The notes below the pieces were generated by a model that did no database searches, was not told the origin of the DNA, and saw only the letters and a list, made by a program, of their open reading frames with translations. From assembly GCA_937871635.1 (NCBI GenBank), contig CALMNS010000236.1, forward strand, positions 1 through 6,489: a stretch of DNA of 6,489 bases. Direction: 5' to 3'. Positions 1 to 6,391 of this stretch are shown here, in pieces. Position 1 is the first letter of the stretch. Every line of letters starts with the position of its first letter. Source of the DNA: an uncultured Solirubrobacter sp. (GTDB taxonomy: Bacteria > Actinomycetota > Thermoleophilia > Solirubrobacterales > Solirubrobacteraceae). A program made the position numbers and the translations under genes.

Positions 1-525
1 GGCCAGCACCGCCCACGCCTTCGTGGCCACCGCGAGCCCGAGCAGTGCCCCCGCGAGCAGGCTTCGCCGGCCGGCGGCCGCGAGGACCGCACCAACGCAC
101 AGCGAGGCCCCGATCAGCTCCTCGGGATGCCCGATCTCGAGCGCGCGCAGGCTGATGGGATTGGCGGCGGCGAGCGCCAGCACGAGCCAGGCGTACCTCC
201 CGGCCCTCCGCGCCAGCACGACGCCAAGCACGGCGGCGGCGACGAGCCCGCAGACGGACGCCACGCGGTAGATCGCGAGCTCGCACCCGCCGAGCGCGTC
301 CGTGGCGAGCACGAACGGGGCCCGCAGCACCAGCGACCCGCCGTAGGAGGGGCTGCCGCGGAGGAACTCGCCCCAGTCCCCGGCGGCCAGCGCCGCGAAG
401 GGCGCGGCCGCCTCGGCGTCGTAGTCCGTCCAGGTGAATCCGGTCAGGCCGAGCCAGGCGAGCGCCACGACGGCCACGCAGGCGGCGGTGAGCTGGGCGG
501 CGAGGAGGGGCGTGGCGCGCCGCAC
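1..525 (-). CDS. Polytopic membrane protein, GT87/DUF2029-like glycosyltransferase candidate (N-terminal part, runs off the left edge)
   Basis: The reading frame is open for 175 codons from a GTG at 525 to the window edge, so the C-terminal part is missing. The start begins V-R-R, followed by a hydrophobic helix at about residues 6-27. A polar loop follows with Asp34 and Asp36 (TDYDAEA), then further hydrophobic segments near 88-104, 111-121, 137-151 and 155-167. The stretch at residues 132-171, with GHPEEL and ATKAW, resembles GT87/DUF2029 (GT-C fold) membrane proteins of high-GC actinobacteria. Those enzymes use polyprenyl-phosphate sugars, and an acidic residue in the first outer loop is the usual catalytic site. 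Here that assignment is inference. No clear Shine-Dalgarno precedes the GTG. It lies 8 bases after the stop of the secreted calcium-loop gene, so translation by re-initiation is likely. An in-frame GTG further upstream would overlap that gene by about 35 bases and is less likely. Coding of this region is well supported, the exact family less so. Confidence 0.72.
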   Translation of the reverse strand, partial: MRRATPLLAAQLTAACVAVVALAWLGLTGFTWTDYDAEAAAPFAALAAGDWGEFLRGSPSYGGSLVLRAPFVLATDALGGCELAIYRVASVCGLVAAAVLGVVLARRAGRYAWLVLALAAANPISLRALEIGHPEELIGASLCVGAVLAAAGRRSLLAGALLGLAVATKAWAVLA

Positions 526-533
526 GGCCGACG

Positions 534-2165
534 CTAGTTGAAGATGACGTAGTGCGGCGACTCGTCGAACGGGGCCCACTCGGCGCCCGAGATGACGTAG
601 TTCGGGCAGGTCCGCGACCGCGGGTTCGGCAGGCAGGGGTTGAACGGCTGGACGCGCCCGTGATCGGGGCGTCCCGAGGGGACCCGCTCCTTGGTGATGT
701 CGGACGGGTCTCGCCTTACGTTGCTCGCCATCGCGCGGCTGAGCTCCATGATGTTCGGGACGTCGTCGAAGTCCTGGTCGTCGGCGCCGTCGCGCATGCC
801 GTCCCCGTCGGAGTCGGGGTCGTCGAAGCGCGTGCCGGCGTACTCGACGGGACCGAACTCCGTCTCGAACTTCGAGTAGGCGGTGTTCCAGTAGGTGCGG
901 GTCATGCGGAAACCGAGCGTCTGCCCGTCGGTCTCGTCGATGTTCGTCAGGCCGTCGGCGTCCTCGTCGCGCTCGCCGTCGTCGAGCGCGCCGCTGCCGT
1001 CGAGGTCGTAGTAGGAGGCCTCGGCGTACGGCTGGTCACCGACCGGTCCACCGGAGACGACGCCGTCGCGATTGACGTCGAGCAGCGGGCGCCGCCCCGT
1101 GTCGCCCGGGAGGTCGACGAAGTCGTTGCCGGTCGCCGCCGCCCACGCCCGGAAGTTCGCCTCGCGCTCATAGCCCGCGGCCGGCAGCCCGGGCACGCGG
1201 CGCCCGGAGCCGTCGCGTGAGTAGGCCGAGAACTTGGTGCCGTCGGAGTAGCTGAGCTCGTCGAGCGAGAGGGCGCGGCCGATGCGCGCGGCCTCGTAGC
1301 GCCACAGCCGCTGCTCGGAGGCGAGCGTGAGCCCGTCGCCGTCGAAGTCCGTCTCGGCGTCGGTGGCGTCGAGCGGGTTCGCGTAGGACCGCTTGCCCGG
1401 GTACGGCAGGAACTGCGTGGAGTTCAGGTCGCGCGCCGTGCGCAGCTCGTAGCCGTCGCCCACCCCGTCGTCGTCGGTGTCGCCGACGTACCCACCGTTC
1501 CGGCGATGGCCCTTGAGCGTGCTCAGGCCACCGTTGTCCTCGGTGCGCCCCAGCTGGGCGTTGATCGCGCGCTCCTCGACGTCGGTGAGCAGGTCGTTGT
1601 CGTCGTCGGCGTCGACCGAGTTGAGCTGACCGTCGCCGTCCGTGTCCACGTCGGGCACCGGGATGGGCTTCGCCGGCGGCGGCGGGGCGGGCGGCGGCTT
1701 GGGGCCGATCACCGGCGACCGCGAGGTCGTCGTGAAGCGCTTGCCGAAGCGGACGGAGAGGACGCGGAGGCGGAAGCGGGTCGGGACGCTGAGGCCGCGC
1801 CTGACCGTGAGCTGCTTCTCGAGGCGGTCGGGCAGGGTCACCCGCAGGAGCTTCCGGGTCCCGATGTCCGCCTTGACGAACACGGCCCGGCCGCCGATGC
1901 GCTGGAAGACCACCGTGTTCCGGCAGCGCCCGGGCCGGAAGTAGCGGCCACGGAGCTCGAGCCGGCCGCCGACGGCGAGCCGCATCGGCGTGACCCGCGA
2001 GACGCTGGGCGTGCGCTTGGACTTCGAGACGGTGGGCGCGCTGACGGCGGTGGCCGCCTTGCACGCCTCGGCCGGGGCCTGCGCGTGCGCGGTCGCCGGC
2101 AGGAGGACCAGGGCGGGGAGCGCGGCGGCGGCGCACCGGCGCCACAGACGGTTCGAGGGTGCCAT
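534..2165 (-). CDS. Secreted protein with IPT/TIG-like domain and Asp-rich EF-hand/thrombospondin type 3-like calcium loops
   Basis: This 543-residue protein has unknown function. It starts at ATG 2165, preceded closely by GGGAG. Residues 1-29 form a signal peptide: basic RLWRR, a hydrophobic core, then ATAHA as the likely cleavage site. Residues about 53-153 look like an IPT/TIG-type beta domain (VGGRLELRGRYF, VTLP). A proline-rich linker follows at 155-171. From 172 onward there are repeated calcium-loop motifs: D174-T-D-G-D178, D185-A-D-D-D-N-D191, D229-T-D-D-D233, D273-F-D-G-D277, D363-V-N-R-D367, D387-L-D-G-S391, D400-E-D-A-D404 and D451-S-D-G-D455. These resemble thrombospondin type 3 or dockerin-like repeats. 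The tail at 508-543 carries Cys511 and Cys520, and Cys35 and Cys81 lie near the N-terminus, so disulfides are possible. The protein has no anchor or LPXTG-type motif that I can see, so it is probably released or loosely wall-bound. It follows the peptidase gene after 38 bases and may be in the same transcript. An open frame continues upstream to 3029, but only as a shadow of the peptidase gene. Confidence 0.88.
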   Translation of the reverse strand: MAPSNRLWRRCAAAALPALVLLPATAHAQAPAEACKAATAVSAPTVSKSKRTPSVSRVTPMRLAVGGRLELRGRYFRPGRCRNTVVFQRIGGRAVFVKADIGTRKLLRVTLPDRLEKQLTVRRGLSVPTRFRLRVLSVRFGKRFTTTSRSPVIGPKPPPAPPPPAKPIPVPDVDTDGDGQLNSVDADDDNDLLTDVEERAINAQLGRTEDNGGLSTLKGHRRNGGYVGDTDDDGVGDGYELRTARDLNSTQFLPYPGKRSYANPLDATDAETDFDGDGLTLASEQRLWRYEAARIGRALSLDELSYSDGTKFSAYSRDGSGRRVPGLPAAGYEREANFRAWAAATGNDFVDLPGDTGRRPLLDVNRDGVVSGGPVGDQPYAEASYYDLDGSGALDDGERDEDADGLTNIDETDGQTLGFRMTRTYWNTAYSKFETEFGPVEYAGTRFDDPDSDGDGMRDGADDQDFDDVPNIMELSRAMASNVRRDPSDITKERVPSGRPDHGRVQPFNPCLPNPRSRTCPNYVISGAEWAPFDESPHYVIFN

Positions 2166-2203
2166 CGCTCCCGTAGTCGGCGCCCCGCGCCTCGCCTTGA
2201 GGG
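2166..2203. other. Intergenic spacer with a small GC hairpin before the secreted-protein gene
   Basis: The 38 bases between the peptidase stop and the secreted-protein start include a perfect 5-base inverted repeat with a 3-base loop at 2179-2191 (GGCGC-CCC-GCGCC). There is no T-rich run after it in the direction of transcription, so it does not look like an intrinsic terminator. A GGGAG ribosome-binding sequence sits just before the ATG. Read-through from the peptidase gene is the simplest reading. Confidence 0.4.
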
Positions 2204-3274
2204 CTACGCGACGACCGTCAGGCCCTTCGGGGTGTGGGTGAGTACGTCGCAGCCGCCCTCGGTGACGACGACGAGGTCCTCGATGCGCACGCCGCCGACG
2301 CCGGGGAGGTAGATGCCCGGCTCGACGGTGACGACGTTGCCCGGCTTGAGCTCGCCGTCGGCCGTGCGCGACAGCCGCGGCGCCTCGTGGACCTCGAGCC
2401 CGACCCCGTGGCCAAGACCGTGGCCGAACGACTCGCCGTAGCCGGCCGCCGTGATGGCGTCGCGGGCCACCGCGTCGACCGCCTTGCCCGTCCGCCCGGG
2501 CGCGACGGCGGCGAGGGCCTCGCGCTGCGCACGTTCGCAGACCGCGTAGATCTCCGCCAGCGCCTCGGGCAGGTCCGCGCCGGTCGCCCACGTCCGCGTG
2601 CAGTCCGACGCGTAGCCGTCGAGCGAGGCACCCAGGTCGAGCGTGACCAGCGTGTCCGGGACGATCGCCACGTCGCGCGGAGAGGCGTGGGGCAGCGCGC
2701 CGTGCTCGGCGGAGGCGACGATCGAGTCGAAGCTGGGGCCGTCCGCGCCGAGCTGGCGCATTCGGTGCTCGAGCCAGATCGCCACCTCGCGCTCGGTGCG
2801 CCCGACGAGCCCGGCCTCGGCGAGCTCGCGGAAGACCGTGTCGGCGAGCTCGGCGGCCGCGCCGATGCGCTCGACCTCCTCGGGCTCCTTGATCGCCCGG
2901 ACCCCCTCGACCACGCCCCCGGCGGGGACGAGCTCGACCCGCTCGGGGAGCTTCTCGCGCAGCCGGCCGTGGGTCCGGACCGCGACGTGCGCGTCGTCGA
3001 AGCCCAGCCGGACGGGGCCCTCCGGCCACGGGCCCTTCAGGGCGTCGAGCAGCTCCTGCGGGCCGCGCTCGCGATCGAAGCCGACCACCTCCTGCTCGGC
3101 CCGCTCGAGGTAGCGGAAGTCGGTGACGAAGCGCCGCGTCTGCGGGCCGAGCACGGCGAGGCCGTTCGAGCCGGTGAACCCCGTCAGGTAGCGGAGGTTG
3201 ACGGGCTCGGCGACAAGCAGGAGGTCGATGCCCGCGTCGGCGAAGCGGGCGCAGACCCGGTCGGCGCGGCTCAC
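2204..3274 (-). CDS. Xaa-Pro peptidase, M24B (aminopeptidase P/prolidase-like)
   Basis: A 356-residue cytosolic metallopeptidase of family M24B, expected to remove an N-terminal residue before proline or split Xaa-Pro dipeptides. The N-terminal creatinase-like domain spans about residues 1-125 (AEPVNLRYLTGFTGSNG), and the pita-bread catalytic domain about 132-350. All five metal ligands are visible: Asp213 (TLDLG), Asp224 (SDCTRTW), His289 (GHGLGHGVG), Glu318 (TVEPGIY) and Glu332 (VRIED). The supporting His196 (ALPHA) and His296 (EVHEAP) are also present, so it should be active. The start is GTG 3274, which overlaps the aroQ stop as GTGA. A GAGG lies about 10 bases upstream within aroQ. The open frame continues to 3478, but that stretch is a shadow of aroQ. 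Length matches the short YqhT/PepQ-type members that often sit beside aroQ and efp. Aminopeptidase P and prolidase cannot be told apart from sequence alone. Confidence 0.93.
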   Translation of the reverse strand: MSRADRVCARFADAGIDLLLVAEPVNLRYLTGFTGSNGLAVLGPQTRRFVTDFRYLERAEQEVVGFDRERGPQELLDALKGPWPEGPVRLGFDDAHVAVRTHGRLREKLPERVELVPAGGVVEGVRAIKEPEEVERIGAAAELADTVFRELAEAGLVGRTEREVAIWLEHRMRQLGADGPSFDSIVASAEHGALPHASPRDVAIVPDTLVTLDLGASLDGYASDCTRTWATGADLPEALAEIYAVCERAQREALAAVAPGRTGKAVDAVARDAITAAGYGESFGHGLGHGVGLEVHEAPRLSRTADGELKPGNVVTVEPGIYLPGVGGVRIEDLVVVTEGGCDVLTHTPKGLTVVA

Positions 3275-3711
3275 GTCGCCAGGACCTCGCGCACGTGCTC
3301 GAGGGCGGTGCGGTAGCCCTCGACCCCCTGGCCGGCGACGGTCGCGACGCAGAGGTCGCGGATGACCGACTCGCGCCGGAAGCGCTCGCGCATCCCCACG
3401 TCGGACAGGTGCACCTCGACCGCCGGCAGCCCCGAGATCTCGAGCGCGTCGCGGATCGCCCAGGCGTAGTGGGTCCACGCCCCCGGGTTGAGGACGAGCG
3501 CGTCGGCGTAGTCGGGCGCCTTGTGGAGCTCCTGCACGTACTCCCCCTCGAAGTCGGACTGGAAGAAGCGGACGGTCAAGCCGAGCGCCTCGGCGTAGCC
3601 GGCGACGGTCTGCTCGAGCCGGGTGAAGGTCAGCCCGCCGTAGTGCTGGGCGGGCCGGCGGTCGAGCGCCGCGAGGTTGACCCCGTGCAGGACGGCGACG
3701 CGGTCGCGCAT
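3271..3711 (-). CDS. aroQ: 3-dehydroquinate dehydratase, type II
   Basis: A 146-residue type II dehydroquinase, which dehydrates 3-dehydroquinate to 3-dehydroshikimate (shikimate pathway step 3). The family forms dodecamers in the cytosol. The key residues fall at the same numbers as I recall for the Mycobacterium tuberculosis enzyme: Asn12, Arg19, catalytic Tyr24, Asn75, His81, Asp88, Glu99, His101 and Arg112. Length also matches the family. Some signature stretches are divergent: HGVNL replaces the usual NGPNL, NPGAWTHYAWAIRDAL has WTHYAW where YTHTSV is common, and LSDVGMRERFR replaces ISNVHAREEFR. The start is ATG 3711, whose A is also the last base of the aroKB stop (TGATG), so the two genes overlap by one base. 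The stop overlaps the GTG of the peptidase gene. The frame is open upstream to 4701, but that part is an arginine- and alanine-rich shadow of aroKB. Confidence 0.95.
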   Translation of the reverse strand: MRDRVAVLHGVNLAALDRRPAQHYGGLTFTRLEQTVAGYAEALGLTVRFFQSDFEGEYVQELHKAPDYADALVLNPGAWTHYAWAIRDALEISGLPAVEVHLSDVGMRERFRRESVIRDLCVATVAGQGVEGYRTALEHVREVLAT

Positions 3712-5216
3712 CAGGCGAGTCCCGCGACGGCCTCGCGCAGCGCGGCGTCGGAGACCGGGCGTCCTGTGCGGACGCGCCCGGGCGCCTCGACGAGCACGAA
3801 GCCGACGCGCCCGACGCGCCGCTTCTTGTCGCGCCCGACGGCGGCGAGGACCGCCTCGGGGTCGACCGCCGGATCGAGCGACACGGGCAGCCCGCGGGCG
3901 GCCAGCAGCTCGGCCACCTGAGCCCGGAGCGCGTGCTGCTCGGAGAGCGAGAGCGCGGCGAGCAGCCCGAGGCCCACCGCCTCCCCGTGCCGGTAGCGCG
4001 CGTAGCCCGTGGCGGTCTCGATGGCGTGGCCGACCGTGTGCCCGAGGTTGAGGACCTGGCGGCGGCCGGCGTCGCGCTCGTCCTCCCCCACCACCGCGAG
4101 CTTCGTCCGCACGCAGGCGAGAATCAGCTCGCGGTCCACCGTCGCGTCCCCCGAGGCCACCCGCGCCCAGAGCGCCCCTCCCGCGATCAGCGCCGTCTTG
4201 ACGACCTCGGCCCACCCCGCGGCCAGCTCGGCCGGCGGGAGCGTCTCGAGGACGTCGGGGTCCACGAGGACCGCGGACGGCTGGTGGTAGGCGCCCACGT
4301 AGTTCTTGCCCTCGGGCAGGTCGACGCCCGTCTTGCCCCCGTAGGCGGAGTCCACCTGGGCGACCAGGGTGGTCGGGACCTGGACGACCCGGACGCCGCG
4401 CTGGTAGGTCGCCGCGCAGAAGCCCGCGAGGTCGCCCACCACGCCGCCGCCGACCGCCGCGACGTGGCCGTCGAAGTCGAGCCCGGCGCGGGCGAGCGCC
4501 GAGAGGACCTCCCCGGCGGTGGCGAGCGTCTTGGCTCCCTCCCCCGCAGGGACAGTGACCCGCGGCCCGGCGGGCGCGTGCAGCGGCCCGACGACGTCGT
4601 CGGAGACCACGAAGCGCTCGCCCTCGACGGGCCAGAAGCCGCTGCGCAGCAGCCCCGAGCCGGCGAACACGGGATAGGAGCCCGACGCGCTGCGCGCCCA
4701 CACGAGCTTCGTGCCCGGCGGGGCGTCGGCCAGGGCCCGCACGAACGGCATCGCCGAGCGGATGGACTCCCGGTCGGCGTGCGGGACGACCGCGTCGGCG
4801 AGCGCCTCGTAGAGCGGGGCGCGGGTGGCGTGCAGCTCATCGAAGCGGCGGCGGTCGCGGGCCAGCGGGCGCCGGCCGCCCGCTCGCTGCCAGGCGATGT
4901 CGGGATGGACGTCGAGATGGACGACCGTGTGGCCGCCCAGCCGCTCCTGGACGGCCTCGGAGAGCACCGCGCCGCCCCCGAGCGAGACGACCGCGTCCGG
5001 CTCCATGCGGTCGAGCAGGTCGCAGACCACGCGCTCCTCCTCGGCGCGGAACGCCGGCTCGCCCTTGCGGGCGAAGAAGTCCTCGACGCTGGTCCCCAGA
5101 CGCTGCTCGAGCGCCGCGTCGGCGTCCACCGCGCGAACCCCGAGCTCGGCCGCGACCGCACGGGCCGCCGACGTCTTGCCGGCGCCCATGAAGCCGATGA
5201 GGACGAGCGCGCTCAG
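3711..5216 (-). CDS. aroKB: Bifunctional shikimate kinase / 3-dehydroquinate synthase
   Basis: A 501-residue fusion covering shikimate pathway steps 5 and 2 (numbering assumes the CTG start). The kinase part is about residues 1-145. It has Walker A GFMGAGKT (8-15), Asp31 and Asp33 (DADAALEQR), Arg57 (FR), a GGG shikimate loop at 80-82, and lid and adenine-side Arg116 (RRPLA) and Arg132 (RAPLYEAL). The synthase part runs from about 177 to the end. It has PAGEGAKT, the NAD-site GGGVVGDLAGF, VPTTLVAQVDSAYGGKTGVD and GKNYVGAYHQP. The zinc ligands are Glu337 (GWAEVVK), His393 (LGHTVGH) and His410 (RHGEAVG). Both halves look complete and active. The synthase half is slightly short at its N-terminus compared with stand-alone AroB. 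No ATG, GTG or TTG gives an intact kinase. The ATG at 5189 falls inside Walker A, so CTG 5216, overlapping the aroC stop as CTGA, is chosen. The fusion is known from other bacteria under the name AroKB. Confidence 0.94.
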   Translation of the reverse strand: MSALVLIGFMGAGKTSAARAVAAELGVRAVDADAALEQRLGTSVEDFFARKGEPAFRAEEERVVCDLLDRMEPDAVVSLGGGAVLSEAVQERLGGHTVVHLDVHPDIAWQRAGGRRPLARDRRRFDELHATRAPLYEALADAVVPHADRESIRSAMPFVRALADAPPGTKLVWARSASGSYPVFAGSGLLRSGFWPVEGERFVVSDDVVGPLHAPAGPRVTVPAGEGAKTLATAGEVLSALARAGLDFDGHVAAVGGGVVGDLAGFCAATYQRGVRVVQVPTTLVAQVDSAYGGKTGVDLPEGKNYVGAYHQPSAVLVDPDVLETLPPAELAAGWAEVVKTALIAGGALWARVASGDATVDRELILACVRTKLAVVGEDERDAGRRQVLNLGHTVGHAIETATGYARYRHGEAVGLGLLAALSLSEQHALRAQVAELLAARGLPVSLDPAVDPEAVLAAVGRDKKRRVGRVGFVLVEAPGRVRTGRPVSDAALREAVAGLA

Positions 5217-6391
5217 CGCGGCCCGCCGCCGCGGGGCTTCCAGCCGATGCGGCGCTCGTACGCCGCCACCGCCGCGCGGACGTCGTCGATGTGATCGCCG
5301 CCGAACTTCTCCCGGTAGGCGCCCGCCAGCACGATGGCCAGCATCGCCTCCCCCACCACCCCGGCGGCGGGGACCGTGCAGGAGTCCGTGCGCTCGCGCA
5401 GCGCCTGGGCCGGCTCGCGGGTGGCGATGTCGACCGAGCGCAGCGGCTTAGTCAGCGTCGGCAGCGGCTTCATCGCGCAGCGCACGACGAGCGGCTCGCC
5501 CGTGGTCATGCCGCCCTCGATCCCGCCCGAGCGGTTCGTCTCGCGGTAGTAGCCGCGCGCGTCGTCGTAGAAGATCTCGTCGTGGGCTGAGGAGCCCGGG
5601 CGGCCGGCAAGGTCGAACCCGTCGCCGATGCCGCAGCCCTTGACGGCCTGGATGGAGAGCATGGCCAGCCCGATCAGCCCGTCCAGCCGCGACTCCCAGC
5701 TCACGTGCGAGCCCAGGCCGGGCACGAGCCCGTAGGCGCGGACCTCGAAGACGCCGCCCAGGGACTCGTTGCGCTTGCGCAGGACGTTGATCTCCTGGAC
5801 CATCGCGGCGCTCGCCTCCGGATCCAGGCAGCGGACGGGCGAGGCGTCGACGCCGGCGAAGTCGGCGACGCCCACCCCGTTGGCCTCGGGCGCGCGCACG
5901 CTGCCGATCTGGGTGACGTGGGAGACGACGTGGACGCCGAGCGCGGCCAGGAAGCCCTTGGCCAGCGCGCCCCCGGCGACGCGGGCGGCCGTCTCGCGCG
6001 CGCTCGCGCGCTCGAGGACGTTGCGGACGTCGGTGAACCCGTACTTCTGCGTGCCGGCCAGGTCGGCGTGGCCCGGGCGCGGGAGATGCACCTCGGGCAC
6101 GTCGGCCTCGACGGGCCACGGGTTCATCCGCTCCTCCCAGTTGCCGTAGTCGCGGTTGGCGACGGTGAGGGCGATCGGCCCGCCGAGGGTGGAGCCGTGG
6201 CGCACGCCGCTCGTGACCTCGGCGGCGTCCTTCTCGATCTTCATCCTCCCGCCGCGCCCGTGGCCGAGCTGGCGGCGCGCCATGTCGGCGTTGATCGCGT
6301 CGAGGTCGAGCTCGAGGCCGGCCGGCAGCCCCTCGACGATGCAGGTCAGCCCGGGGCCGTGGGATTCACCGGCGGTGACGACGCGTAGCAC
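5213..6391 (-). CDS. aroC: Chorismate synthase
   Basis: A 392-residue chorismate synthase, which converts 5-enolpyruvylshikimate 3-phosphate to chorismate using reduced FMN (step 7, the last of the common aromatic pathway). Family signatures are clear: GESHGPGL at 8-15 with catalytic His11, GHGRGGRMKIEKD at 43-55, RPGHADLAGTQKYG at 105-118 with His108, and ERASARETAARVAGGALA at 127-144. Also present are RSGGIEGGMTTGEP at 287-300 and RTDSCTVPAAGVVGEAM at 334-350 with catalytic Asp336. Length is typical for the family. The start is GTG 6391. An ATG slightly upstream (6406) hits a stop within four codons and is not in use. No good Shine-Dalgarno is visible at the usual distance; only ACGGGG directly abuts the start. 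The gene may therefore be leaderless or weakly initiated. It heads the operon with aroKB, which overlaps its stop. Confidence 0.97.
   Translation of the reverse strand: MLRVVTAGESHGPGLTCIVEGLPAGLELDLDAINADMARRQLGHGRGGRMKIEKDAAEVTSGVRHGSTLGGPIALTVANRDYGNWEERMNPWPVEADVPEVHLPRPGHADLAGTQKYGFTDVRNVLERASARETAARVAGGALAKGFLAALGVHVVSHVTQIGSVRAPEANGVGVADFAGVDASPVRCLDPEASAAMVQEINVLRKRNESLGGVFEVRAYGLVPGLGSHVSWESRLDGLIGLAMLSIQAVKGCGIGDGFDLAGRPGSSAHDEIFYDDARGYYRETNRSGGIEGGMTTGEPLVVRCAMKPLPTLTKPLRSVDIATREPAQALRERTDSCTVPAAGVVGEAMLAIVLAGAYREKFGGDHIDDVRAAVAAYERRIGWKPRGGGPR
5214..5216 (-). other. Probable CTG start codon of aroKB, inside a CTGA overlap with the aroC stop
   Basis: Reading from CTG 5216 gives M-S-A-L-V-L-I-G-F-M-G-A-G-K-T, the normal start of a shikimate kinase with the beta-1 strand directly before the Walker A loop. 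The first canonical start codon, ATG at 5189, would remove that strand and open the protein inside the P-loop. I find no ATG, GTG or TTG in this frame in the roughly 60 bases upstream of 5189. The four-base CTGA overlap mirrors the GTGA overlap between aroQ and the peptidase gene. GGCGGCGGG just upstream is only a weak ribosome-binding sequence, which fits translational coupling to aroC. Confidence 0.6.

Noticed and set aside
23..537. Two plus-strand open frames at the left end
   Set aside because: The minus strand there encodes a coherent series of hydrophobic helices with GHPEE and ATKxW stretches, whereas the plus-strand translations have low-complexity composition.
534..1640. Repeated GTCGTC/GTCGGCGTC-like DNA as a tandem repeat or CRISPR-like array
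   Set aside because: The repetition follows from Asp/Gly codons of the calcium loops in the coding strand, and it has no fixed unit length or spacers.
1168..2145. 325-codon minus-strand open frame inside the secreted-protein gene
   Set aside because: It is out of frame with the signal-peptide protein and consists of Arg/Pro/Gly-rich translation without motifs.
2179..2191. Hairpin as an intrinsic terminator after the peptidase gene
   Set aside because: The stem is only five base pairs with no following T-run, and the next gene starts within 40 bases.
2166..3029. Upstream extension of the secreted protein to give 831 residues
   Set aside because: The added 288 residues are Arg/Gly/Ala-rich shadow of the peptidase gene, and the signal peptide at ATG 2165 with a GGGAG before it marks the real start.
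2234..3316. Plus-strand 360-codon open frame opposite the peptidase gene
   Set aside because: It is an antisense shadow: the peptidase on the other strand has all five metal ligands, and this frame has no domain I recognise.
3712..4701. Upstream extension of aroQ
   Set aside because: The extra 330 residues are an Arg-rich shadow of aroKB, while ATG 3711 gives a full-length, well-aligned type II dehydroquinase.
3933..5294. Long plus-strand open frame of 453 codons opposite aroKB
   Set aside because: It is an antisense shadow of a clear aroKB gene: its composition is dominated by Arg, Gly, Ala, Val and Asp, it has no recognisable motif, and long open antisense frames are usual at this GC content.
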